Of a DNA stretch of 43,757 bases, positions 8,216-15,948 are shown piece by piece. The notes below the pieces were generated by a model. The model was not told where the DNA came from, did not search any database, and worked only from the letters and a program-made list of their open reading frames with translations. This stretch comes from a virus. The stretch is taken from positions 1 through 43,757 of the IMG/VR virus record IMGVR_UViG_3300035698_013396; one strand, written 5' to 3'. The position numbers and the translations under genes were made by a program. The stretch's first letter is position 1. The number at the start of each line of letters is the position of its first letter.

Positions 8216-8446
8216 TTAATTGCCTATCTTCTTATCTATCCGCTCAACAAGCGTTTCAACCCTGACCAAACGCTCTCTGATCTCCTCGATACAGCTTATC
8301 CTTGACTCCATAGACTCTACTTTGTTATTCAACTGCCCATAACCAAAGGCAATCCCAGTAAGAGTCAAAATCAAAGTAATACTCGCACCGACAAGACCAG
8401 CTTTCAATCTCACTTTAGTTTCACCATTCATTTGCCCCTCACTCAA
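8216..8446 (-). CDS. Membrane-anchored coiled-coil protein of the lysis-type cluster
   Basis: A 76-aa protein with one membrane helix (LVGASITLILTLTGIAFGYG, about residues 19-38) followed by a heptad-rich coiled coil to the C-terminus (VESMESRISCIEEIRERLVR). The layout is that of small phage lysis accessory proteins (holin-associated or spanin-like), with the coiled coil on the far side of the membrane. There is no lipobox. Its start overlaps the stop of the tail-tip gene upstream by 4 bp. Confidence 0.65.
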   Translation of the reverse strand: MSEGQMNGETKVRLKAGLVGASITLILTLTGIAFGYGQLNNKVESMESRISCIEEIRERLVRVETLVERIDKKIGN

Positions 8447-9135
8447 AATGACTTTTTTACAGTTATAATTGTCCAGACACTAGGCCAATATCCAAGAGAA
8501 GCGTCTATCTGAAATGGAATCGCACCAGTAGAAACCTGCCGACCCCCAAAACTAACCGTAGTATCATTAACTTTTTTTAATATTGCGGCCCAATTTCTTA
8601 TGGTAGAAACAAATCCATTCCATTCACCGACTGTCTGCCATTTTCCCGAAGGAGATACAATAAAATAAGCATTAGAATCAGAAGGTATAGATACGCTTGC
8701 AACGCTGTTATAAGCAGGACTGCAGGTATCTACATCAGCGATTATCATAGGGGCATACCCACTATCAAAAACTAAAACACTACTTGCGTTATATACCCTC
8801 AGCCCATACGCTTCGGAACTTTTGCCTGTTCTTGGAACAAAGGCCTGCCAGCTAAACGTAACTACTTTATCTTCCGAATACACTGTGAATCCAGAATAAT
8901 CACTACCAGAACGAAGATAAAGGACTAACCCACAGTAATCGTCCGTATCCGGCTTAATCGCTATTAACGGCGGCTGAGATGTATTGGAAGAAAAAGTTAC
9001 GTCCTTTTTATGATACGAGCCCTGATCGACCGTATTTACATTTTCGCCATGATCCCAAAGAGCGTAATTTATATACAAAGAATCGATTTGTAATTTTAAG
9101 TTATCATTTAGAATTTTAAGTCCGTAATCTGACAT
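8443..9135 (-). CDS. Tail-tip/fibre protein, long paralogue A1
   Basis: A 230-aa beta-rich protein opening with SDYGLKILNDNLKLQIDSLY, nearly the same as the protein at 9459-10127. A second related element, AYGLRVYNASSVLVFDSG, occurs mid-protein. It lies immediately downstream of a short paralogue and of the host-specificity protein gene, where lambda-like phages keep side-fibre and receptor-binding genes. Together with the next three genes it forms a duplicated long-short pair. Expected role: small tip decoration or receptor-binding subunit (inference from position). No chaperone or catalytic motif seen. Confidence 0.7.
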   Translation of the reverse strand: MSDYGLKILNDNLKLQIDSLYINYALWDHGENVNTVDQGSYHKKDVTFSSNTSQPPLIAIKPDTDDYCGLVLYLRSGSDYSGFTVYSEDKVVTFSWQAFVPRTGKSSEAYGLRVYNASSVLVFDSGYAPMIIADVDTCSPAYNSVASVSIPSDSNAYFIVSPSGKWQTVGEWNGFVSTIRNWAAILKKVNDTTVSFGGRQVSTGAIPFQIDASLGYWPSVWTIITVKKSF

Positions 9136-9136
9136 T

Positions 9137-9436
9137 TTAGTCTACAATAATTACTCCAACAATCGACTGAGAACTCGCAAAAGAAAGTGGAGGTGAAGAG
9201 GCTGTTTGCGCCGTCCAGCTGAATGTAGTTCCGCTGATCGATACAGAATGAGCAAGCTTATTTTCTTCTAACGGTATAGAAAAAGCATAAACCGTTTTTC
9301 CTGCTATATCTGACAATACAGTAGAACTTGACGCTCCAGCTGCCACCACATTAGAATACCGTATCCGTCCAGCCATATCAGGCGTATTTAAAATAACAGT
9401 CCCATCAGCTTTTTTAACTCTTAATCCGTATGCCAT
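9137..9436 (-). CDS. Tail-tip/fibre protein, short paralogue B1
   Basis: A 99-aa protein from ATG 9436 (AYGLRVKKADGTVILNTPDM). An upstream in-frame ATG at 9466 adds ten residues unlike the paralogues and overlaps the previous gene, so the later start is preferred. The opening motif and a Thr/Ser-rich beta tail match the protein at 10137-10436. It is probably a single beta-sandwich domain, equivalent to the N-terminal or middle module of the long paralogues. Confidence 0.66.
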   Translation of the reverse strand: MAYGLRVKKADGTVILNTPDMAGRIRYSNVVAAGASSSTVLSDIAGKTVYAFSIPLEENKLAHSVSISGTTFSWTAQTASSPPLSFASSQSIVGVIIVD

Positions 9437-9458
9437 TATGACAATAACCCCATACCTA

Positions 9459-10127
9459 TCATTCACATAAAATTATCGTAAATGTCGTCCCGGAAAAGTC
9501 CGCAAAATTCATATTAGTTACACCGAGCTGAGCGCAAATCGTCCACATACCCTTTATGCTTGTAGAACTCTGCTTACCAATGCCGGATTTAAGACTAAAT
9601 ACAGGACCTTGAGGCGGATAATATATACCAACAATACCAGAGTGCCAAGGTGAAAAAATGTAGTAAGGATCCGTATGGCTCGGATGACTATATGTAGTTC
9701 CAATAGTAGCACTGCCTACTTCCAATATTTTAAACGGGATACGACCGCTGTCATAAACCAACTTTTCTGCCGCATCATATACCCTTAACCCATATGCCTC
9801 AGCGCTTTTACTTTCCAATAATGTAAATATTTTATAATCAAAGGAACAAGATGCTGAACCGCCACCAGCAAATTCTTTCCCGCCAAAAAATCTTACTGCC
9901 GTATAGTTTGGAGAAGAATAGCTTACATCAAAAACACCGCAGACCCTGTCCGTCCCTCCAGTAGGCCTAATGGCCGCTATCGGGGGATTCGGGTTATTAG
10001 CGATGGATATGCTCTGGAGCCCATTTATGTCAAGACTCCCACTTTTCTCCAAAACATAATTTCTATATAAGGAGTCTATTTGTACTTCACTGTCCGAATT
10101 TTTTATTTTTAATCCATATTCCGACAT
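9459..10127 (-). CDS. Tail-tip/fibre protein, long paralogue A2
   Basis: A 222-aa protein that begins SEYGLKIKNSDSEVQIDSLY and contains AYGLRVYDAAEKLVYDSG mid-protein, both shared with A1. The C-terminal halves differ strongly (A1 ends TIITVKKSF, A2 ends TFTIILCE), as expected if the distal part contacts a variable receptor. It sits 9 bp downstream of short paralogue B2. Confidence 0.7.
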   Translation of the reverse strand: MSEYGLKIKNSDSEVQIDSLYRNYVLEKSGSLDINGLQSISIANNPNPPIAAIRPTGGTDRVCGVFDVSYSSPNYTAVRFFGGKEFAGGGSASCSFDYKIFTLLESKSAEAYGLRVYDAAEKLVYDSGRIPFKILEVGSATIGTTYSHPSHTDPYYIFSPWHSGIVGIYYPPQGPVFSLKSGIGKQSSTSIKGMWTICAQLGVTNMNFADFSGTTFTIILCE

Positions 10128-10136
10128 AAGCTACAC

Positions 10137-10436
10137 CTATGTATAAGCAAAACAAAATATTACACAATCGGCTGGCGATAGATGAATCGTATAACTAAAT
10201 GTCGTCCAGCTGATTACATTTCCACTTCTCGATACAATATGCGCCGTTTTAGTTACATCGGCATTGACGGGAACAGCAAAATTGCCGGTCAAGATACCAT
10301 CTATCTGGCTTAACTCTCCAGAATTACCCGCAGAACTTGTGTGGCTTGATTTCCACATCAACCGTGTAATTTTATCGGTTATGCTCAATATCGTATTCCC
10401 GACAGCATCTTTTACCCTTAATCCGAAATCAGACAT
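10137..10436 (-). CDS. Tail-tip/fibre protein, short paralogue B2
   Basis: A 99-aa protein (SDFGLRVKDAVGNTILSITD) homologous to B1, located 1 bp downstream of the large host-specificity gene. Like B1 it has a glycine-leucine-arginine beta motif at the N-terminus and a beta-rich body. First member of the A-B duplicated set in order of transcription. Role inferred from position: tail tip. Confidence 0.66.
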   Translation of the reverse strand: MSDFGLRVKDAVGNTILSITDKITRLMWKSSHTSSAGNSGELSQIDGILTGNFAVPVNADVTKTAHIVSRSGNVISWTTFSYTIHLSPADCVIFCFAYT

Positions 10437-10437
10437 G

Positions 10438-13400
10438 TTATGATAATAATCCCAATTCTACTCTTAAATTCATGGAAGCATCATATACCTTTATAACCTT
10501 ATTCGCTCCGTCTATTACTACTTTGTTATCTCCGACCTGGATAGTTTCATCTACCGTTAAGCTCCCGGTATTGGTCGTCAACGCATCCAATTGATTTACA
10601 TTTATTTTGTCAGCATCGATTGAATCTGTATAAATTTTCCCGCCATCAATCTTTGTTACATCAGAGCCGTGCGCCCAGCCTGTCGCAGTAGCCGCATCTA
10701 TCAATTCCCATTCTCCTGCAACTATCTCATCATCGCCTGGATTAGTAGCACGGTACATCTTATCTCCGTCGTCAGTATCAATCCATAAGTCGCCCGTGGA
10801 TAAAGCAGTAGGAATGGCGTCTTGCCGAAAGACGGTTATACCTCCGCCGCCGCCGCTCTCGGACACTATTTCCCATGTATCAACCTGGTAGATATAAAGC
10901 TTATTATCATCGTCTGTGTCAATCCAATAATCTCCGTCGTTCATACCAGAGGTAGGCTCCGCATCCTGATAATACGTCTTAGGCGGGATAGCGTCGCTTG
11001 CTAATTTGGAAAGCGTTATGGATTCTGCTGTGATCTTGCCGCCATCTAGACTGAGGATCTTTGCATTTGTGACAATAAGGTCTTTTATCTGAGCGGATAA
11101 AGTAATCAATTCTCCCGCAATAAGCTTTCTTGCCGATATTATGGCGTCGCCTATTTCCGCTTCGGTCAAAGGTGTAAAGTTTATCGTAACAGCAGAAGAG
11201 AAGCTACCGGGCCCATAAGTGTCTACCGCCCTGACTTTATAGTAAGCCCTGTCTTTTATGACGAACTCATCATCGACATCAGGCGTGCCGGACGGCCAGG
11301 AAGCCACTGAAACCTGCCCTGTTGAATTATTGTAGGCTGTGATTACTGCCTGCTGATCTTTATAGGTACCGCTTGTCTGGACAATCACATCGCCGACAAA
11401 ATAATCAGTGCCATAGCCGGCTATATCTGCGTCTGTAATGCTTGTTGCATCAGCCACATCCGCCTTGGCGTCAATCGGGGCATTACCCTGAACCGTCGCC
11501 GCTGTGCCGGGGACCTTTACTTCTAAAAATTCTTCTCCGCCCCAGACATTGGTAGGGGATTTATAGATTTCATAATATTTTAAATCCGTATCGCTGACAT
11601 CAGACCATTCTATCTTTGCAAACCCGAACCACTGCGTAGCCGCTATGGTTGGAGTAGAAGGAGCCGCGTTTGTCGGCACCACAGACTGCGCTGTTTCGGA
11701 ATAGTTGCCGGACGTATTGTAAGCTTTGATATAATACGTGCCTGGAGTTCGTGATGATGGCGTAACGATCGTGAATGTGTTTGCCAGCCCGCTATATATG
11801 AGGGCGGCACTCTGTGTTCCCCAATTTGCATCTTCCGTCCTGATCTCGTAGCCCGCCAAATCCATATTCGGGATTTCATCCCAGGAAAAGACTATCTCAT
11901 TCAAAAAAGTGTAAGCAAAATTTGAAACGTCATTAGGTAGCGTAGTGTTACCTGTAATGGTAATCTCGGCAGTAGGAGAGTCAGCCTTTGCTGTTTCCTG
12001 GTCATCGTAAGATACGCTTGTCACGCAAATCTTGTAAGTCGAGCCGACCTCTATATTGCCGATTATCGACATGCTACTGCCTTCGGTGTATCCCACGTAA
12101 TACCAATTCAAGCCGTCGTTATCTGAATAATAAACATTAACCCCTTTGAACCTGTTCATCAATTCCGAAGCGCCCAAGTCGGGAAGTTCGAAGCATACAT
12201 CTATTGCGTTTTCTATCGTGCCGTCTGCCAGGGTAATAATTCTTTCGGTCAGTACCACATTCGAAACAAAAGGAATTGTAAAGTCCAAAGAGGAATAATT
12301 ATTGTCGGGGATGATTACGTCGCTATCATCGTAAACATTCTCGTTATATTCCAAAGCCGATATCTGGACTTCGTCCTTACCTTCCCTTTGGATAGACACG
12401 ACCCTGAAATCCTTTTTGACTTTATTCGTTTCGCCAATCGCATATACATCAAACGCCTGTGGTGCAGATGCAAACGCCGTGCATTCCACCTCTGTATAAT
12501 TCCCTGTGGGAGATGTTATAGATTGCTCTTCTATGGTATCGTCGGAAAACCTGACTTGAATCTTATAGGACTTGCCGTCTTCGATCACCATCGTCCGGTC
12601 CAGCTTTACCAGTGTTGTTGTCGAGCCTGCCTGAACCCTGCCCGAAAAACCCCATTGAGGCACATCGTGCGAAACCGAGATAATATCTCCTGCCTGGCAT
12701 GCAACCGCGTCAATCCCAGCCTTAAACGAAATGGATCTATTGATATACTTAGCGACCTTCAATGCATATCTGCCTGCACGAATAGCATAGCTTGCCTTTG
12801 TAGTAAACAGCCTCAGTTGGCTCTTGCGCATAGGATCCCCATCCGCTAGAGCGTCCTCATCGATATATGCTATTGTTTCCTGCCGATATCCTTTAGCTTT
12901 ATCCATAAACTGAATCTCGATTACATTAGGGATTTCTTTCAGCGTCTTCCAGCTTTGAACGAAACTATCTTTGACGATATTGCCCATGCTGAATAGCTGT
13001 GTGGGATTTGCCTGCTTATCGATCTTAAATGATATTCCGCCTGCGCTATATACCGGCATAGCGTTGAACGTGGCGCATAACTGGATCAAGACGTCCAGCG
13101 CCTTTGTATTGGAATCAATTACAACATCCAATCTAAACCGCTTCTCATATCCGGCCGCTCCGTCCTCAAGTTTTTCTTCGCAATACCTCGACATCTCTAA
13201 TAATGAAACAACGTCTAAGCTCCCGCTGGATATAAACTCGCCTAACCCATACCGGGCGTTTGTTATAAAGTCTTTCAAGCACCATACAGGATTAGCGCAG
13301 TATTTCTCGACATAGGTCGAGCCGTCCCAAGAAAGCAATGTATCGTCTGCTAACAATCTATAATCAGACCCATCCCAATAATAATCTTCCCAATCGACAG

Positions 13401-14601
13401 GAGTTGCGCCATTTAAGATATTAGGAACGAGGACTTTTTTACCTTTAACGACAGTCGTGATATTAGGCATACCGCCGGAAAGCTGGTCTGTGGCTAAAAG
13501 CTTCAATCCTAATAACGCTATGTTTGGATAATTAAGACTGTCAGTTTTGAGTTCATCTAATTGATACCAGGCTAAATCACCCTGCTTTAAGGGATCGAGG
13601 GAGCTGTCATCGGATGTTCTCGTCACCCGAATATCATACTGTCCAGGAGTAAGCCCTGTTTTCCTGAAAGTTCTTCTGACAGGGGAGCGGGAATTATCGG
13701 AAATAGTCGTCTCACCCAAATCTATATAAGTCGGGTCTATATGCAGTTTGTATTCCACCTTATAAGTTACGCTCCAGCTGTTTATTCCGCCGCCAGAACT
13801 TTGCTGATATAGCCCATTATTCAGCCTTAAAAGAATCTCGAAGCCTTCGACATCCGAATCAATTGTTTCATAAACATGAGGATCGTCTTTTAGAAGATTT
13901 ACATTAACCGTATAAAGATTATGCAGATCCTCGAAATCTTCGATTAATGATTGGTCATTCGTACCGTAACGCTTGACTGTGTCAACACCGTCAAAATTAT
14001 CGATTGAATTATTGTTTATTTCGATATCATCGATCGCCTCGATTTCGCCTTCGCATAAAGCCAAGAGAACATTCAAATAATGTTTATCCCCAGCATCCCG
14101 TATAAATTGGTTTATAATATTTCCGCCGATCTTATGTTCTCCGTAAACAACCGCAACCGGCACTCCGACCTCTTGTATCGTCTGAACGCCGTCCCATCCG
14201 TATGTGGGAGAGCCTTCATCTAATCCAGCGGATCCCAAATTAAAATCAGCCATCTTCGGCTGGTTCATGTATTGATAAATCGAATACCCCATAGACAAAA
14301 CAAAGAAAGCAAATATAAAGGGGTGGGCTACCGCATACGCCGCTATGGCCGATACAATCCAAGAAACAACAGCTATTACCGGCGCCTTAACCTCAGGGAT
14401 AACAGTTATCTCGTCGCCTTGTTCAATTCTAACATCGAGATCCTTGATCTTTTTGCCGGTGACAATAACCCGCTTATCCTTATAATCGAACCCGGACTTA
14501 TCCAGCAGACTGCGGACAGTTTCGCTTCGTGAATAATCAAACTCTTTGATTTCCGCCTGGTCTAATTTAAAAGGATTTTCGATATTGCGTATAGTTACCA
14601 T
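10438..14601 (-). CDS. Tail tip host-specificity protein (gpJ-like) with N-terminal gpI-like module
   Basis: A 1387-aa protein. Residues of about 1-72 form a beta-grasp (ubiquitin/ThiS-like) module and residues 73-115 are two hydrophobic segments. This pair resembles lambda tail assembly protein gpI, here fused to the front of gpJ. The body (DEGSPTYGWDGVQTIQEVGV, VPVAVVYGEHKIGGNIINQF) matches gpJ-type hubs. Two fibronectin III-like stretches follow at about 780-1080 (FSWDEIPNMDLAGYEIRTED, IEWSDVSDTDLKYYEIYKSP). The C-terminal region has two repeats of the form GDYWIDTDDDNKLYIY and GDLWIDTDDGDKMYRA. It forms the central tip and contacts the receptor. It overlaps the gpK-like gene by 7 bp. Confidence 0.92.
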   Translation of the reverse strand: MVTIRNIENPFKLDQAEIKEFDYSRSETVRSLLDKSGFDYKDKRVIVTGKKIKDLDVRIEQGDEITVIPEVKAPVIAVVSWIVSAIAAYAVAHPFIFAFFVLSMGYSIYQYMNQPKMADFNLGSAGLDEGSPTYGWDGVQTIQEVGVPVAVVYGEHKIGGNIINQFIRDAGDKHYLNVLLALCEGEIEAIDDIEINNNSIDNFDGVDTVKRYGTNDQSLIEDFEDLHNLYTVNVNLLKDDPHVYETIDSDVEGFEILLRLNNGLYQQSSGGGINSWSVTYKVEYKLHIDPTYIDLGETTISDNSRSPVRRTFRKTGLTPGQYDIRVTRTSDDSSLDPLKQGDLAWYQLDELKTDSLNYPNIALLGLKLLATDQLSGGMPNITTVVKGKKVLVPNILNGATPVDWEDYYWDGSDYRLLADDTLLSWDGSTYVEKYCANPVWCLKDFITNARYGLGEFISSGSLDVVSLLEMSRYCEEKLEDGAAGYEKRFRLDVVIDSNTKALDVLIQLCATFNAMPVYSAGGISFKIDKQANPTQLFSMGNIVKDSFVQSWKTLKEIPNVIEIQFMDKAKGYRQETIAYIDEDALADGDPMRKSQLRLFTTKASYAIRAGRYALKVAKYINRSISFKAGIDAVACQAGDIISVSHDVPQWGFSGRVQAGSTTTLVKLDRTMVIEDGKSYKIQVRFSDDTIEEQSITSPTGNYTEVECTAFASAPQAFDVYAIGETNKVKKDFRVVSIQREGKDEVQISALEYNENVYDDSDVIIPDNNYSSLDFTIPFVSNVVLTERIITLADGTIENAIDVCFELPDLGASELMNRFKGVNVYYSDNDGLNWYYVGYTEGSSMSIIGNIEVGSTYKICVTSVSYDDQETAKADSPTAEITITGNTTLPNDVSNFAYTFLNEIVFSWDEIPNMDLAGYEIRTEDANWGTQSAALIYSGLANTFTIVTPSSRTPGTYYIKAYNTSGNYSETAQSVVPTNAAPSTPTIAATQWFGFAKIEWSDVSDTDLKYYEIYKSPTNVWGGEEFLEVKVPGTAATVQGNAPIDAKADVADATSITDADIAGYGTDYFVGDVIVQTSGTYKDQQAVITAYNNSTGQVSVASWPSGTPDVDDEFVIKDRAYYKVRAVDTYGPGSFSSAVTINFTPLTEAEIGDAIISARKLIAGELITLSAQIKDLIVTNAKILSLDGGKITAESITLSKLASDAIPPKTYYQDAEPTSGMNDGDYWIDTDDDNKLYIYQVDTWEIVSESGGGGGITVFRQDAIPTALSTGDLWIDTDDGDKMYRATNPGDDEIVAGEWELIDAATATGWAHGSDVTKIDGGKIYTDSIDADKINVNQLDALTTNTGSLTVDETIQVGDNKVVIDGANKVIKVYDASMNLRVELGLLS

Positions 14602-15095
14602 GCCTTATTCCTTAATTTATAAAAGCCTTCGATTCTTTTCTTCCAAGACTCATCATCCAGCCTTGACACAATCACGCCTGCCCGGCAACAATGAATAAAC
14701 TTCCTGTTCTTAAAAACGACACCAGCATGATTTGCCACTCCCCGGGAGTTCAAAAACAACACCGCGTCCAGCACCTCGGGAACTTCGCTCCTTTCCCAAT
14801 CATTGACGTAATTCTCCTTGAAATAATCTTTATTGCGAAGCCCCCATGCCTGACCATATTCCAAATCATCGATGTCAAACAATTTAAAACCCAGGTCCGC
14901 ATACACAAACTTCAAGAACCCCCAGCAGTCCAGGCCAGCCATCTCCCGGCCCCTGTGCTTATAAGGAACACCTAGATACTTATCGATGATAAGCTTCTCT
15001 ACATGATGTATATCCGTCCTGTCGGCACCGAAGGGAAAGCTCCGAACCTCGAGTAATTTCCTATCTCTTTGCATCTTTGCTGTGTCTTGTTGCAC
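14595..15095 (-). CDS. NlpC/P60 cysteine peptidase, tail tip assembly protein (gpK-like)
   Basis: The conserved domain has the catalytic Cys in GLDCWGF and the catalytic His in NHAGVVF, as in lambda gpK and other tail-associated NlpC/P60 peptidases that cleave peptidoglycan during DNA entry. Start is uncertain. The frame opens at ATG 15122, and a GTG at 15095 has GGGAGG nine bases upstream and is used here. Either start overlaps the gpL-like gene by about 100 bp in another frame. No start codon exists between 15074 and the ATG inside the domain, so the overlap or a non-standard start must be real. No JAB/MPN domain is attached, unlike lambda gpK. Confidence 0.85.
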   Translation of the reverse strand: MQQDTAKMQRDRKLLEVRSFPFGADRTDIHHVEKLIIDKYLGVPYKHRGREMAGLDCWGFLKFVYADLGFKLFDIDDLEYGQAWGLRNKDYFKENYVNDWERSEVPEVLDAVLFLNSRGVANHAGVVFKNRKFIHCCRAGVIVSRLDDESWKKRIEGFYKLRNKAW

Positions 15096-15610
15096 GACGT
15101 TTCGCCTCCCGAATATCCGCATTCGCTTGATTTAAACTTCCACGCGCAATAGTTTCTGGTATACCTTCGTGACGGCAAGTCCACTCCTAAGACATCGAAC
15201 TTGCCCGTTAAAGTAAACTCGACATTATTCTGGTCTGCCACATAGTTATCGATATAGAAGACATCATCTATATATGCGTCTGGATCAGACAGCTGATTAG
15301 CCCAGACCATGCGGATAGTGACTTTTTTGCCCCTGAAATCATACTGCTCAAGATATGACTGGATAAGCCTCGACACATTGGCCAGTCTAACCTTGACCTG
15401 GTCGATCTGCCCTTGGTTGTTTTCACCTACGAACTCATGGGCTATCGGAAACCTCGAATAAAGAACCGAATTATAAGTAATGTCCGTATCGTATCCGGCA
15501 AGATGAAGATCACTGACACCATCGTAATCTTCTATTGTGTATAAAAAAATCGGCTGATTTTCCTGCTTGGCTTTTTCTGCTTTAAATGTCGGATCAATAT
15601 CCCTCGGCAT
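14999..15610 (-). CDS. Minor tail protein, gpL-like with four-cysteine C-terminal motif
   Basis: A 203-aa protein. The N-terminal 140 residues are a beta domain typical of the gpL/DUF2163-type tip protein. The C-terminus has four cysteines spaced NYCAW, SECGY, TSCNK, QRCKE, followed by FGAFPSVP. This matches the pattern by which lambda gpL binds a [4Fe-4S] cluster (established for lambda; assumed here). It sits between gpM-like and gpK-like genes in lambda order, with its ATG overlapping the gpM-like stop. The cysteine region is encoded where the gpK frame overlaps. Confidence 0.86.
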   Translation of the reverse strand: MPRDIDPTFKAEKAKQENQPIFLYTIEDYDGVSDLHLAGYDTDITYNSVLYSRFPIAHEFVGENNQGQIDQVKVRLANVSRLIQSYLEQYDFRGKKVTIRMVWANQLSDPDAYIDDVFYIDNYVADQNNVEFTLTGKFDVLGVDLPSRRYTRNYCAWKFKSSECGYSGGETSCNKTQQRCKEIGNYSRFGAFPSVPTGRIYIM

Positions 15611-15948
15611 TATTTCACCTCTATAAAATCCAATTCAAAGTCATAGATCTGATATGCTTTTAAAACGAACTTAAAACTATCCTCGACAAACCTAACCGTA
15701 TACTCCACGGAATCATTGGGATTTGTCCAGGTGAATGACGTAAGCGCCCCATACTTACTCATGAAAAAGTCCCTGACATTATTCATGTCAGCCAGCGTCC
15801 TATGCTTAAACCTCAACGTCCACTTTCTCAAAGGGTTCGCCCATTTGCGCCTGCGCTGTTCAACTCCATTCTCGAACTCGGAAACAAGCGTCTTATACTG
15901 AACCGTTTCCTCAACCGTAAAGTCCGGCGTATAATTGAAATCGCTCAT
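15610..15948 (-). CDS. Minor tail protein, gpM/DUF2460-like
   Basis: A 112-aa protein with the pattern of the gpM-type family: an early FENGVEQRRRKWANPLRKWT stretch, a middle MNNVRDFFMSKYGALTSFTW helix-loop, and a terminal beta strand set (YDFELDFIEV). It overlaps the tape-measure stop by 4 bp and the gpL-like start by 1 bp. It is a structural subunit of the tail tip, between the tape measure and gpL in assembly order. Confidence 0.85.
   Translation of the reverse strand: MSDFNYTPDFTVEETVQYKTLVSEFENGVEQRRRKWANPLRKWTLRFKHRTLADMNNVRDFFMSKYGALTSFTWTNPNDSVEYTVRFVEDSFKFVLKAYQIYDFELDFIEVK

Noticed and set aside
8443-10436. Diversity-generating retroelement acting on the duplicated tip genes
   Set aside because: No reverse transcriptase, template repeat or accessory gene is visible in the window.
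12388-12849. Long plus-strand frame opposite the gpJ-like gene (153 codons)
   Set aside because: It is antisense to a clear tail protein, has arginine/cysteine-rich composition without domain features, and has no ribosome site.
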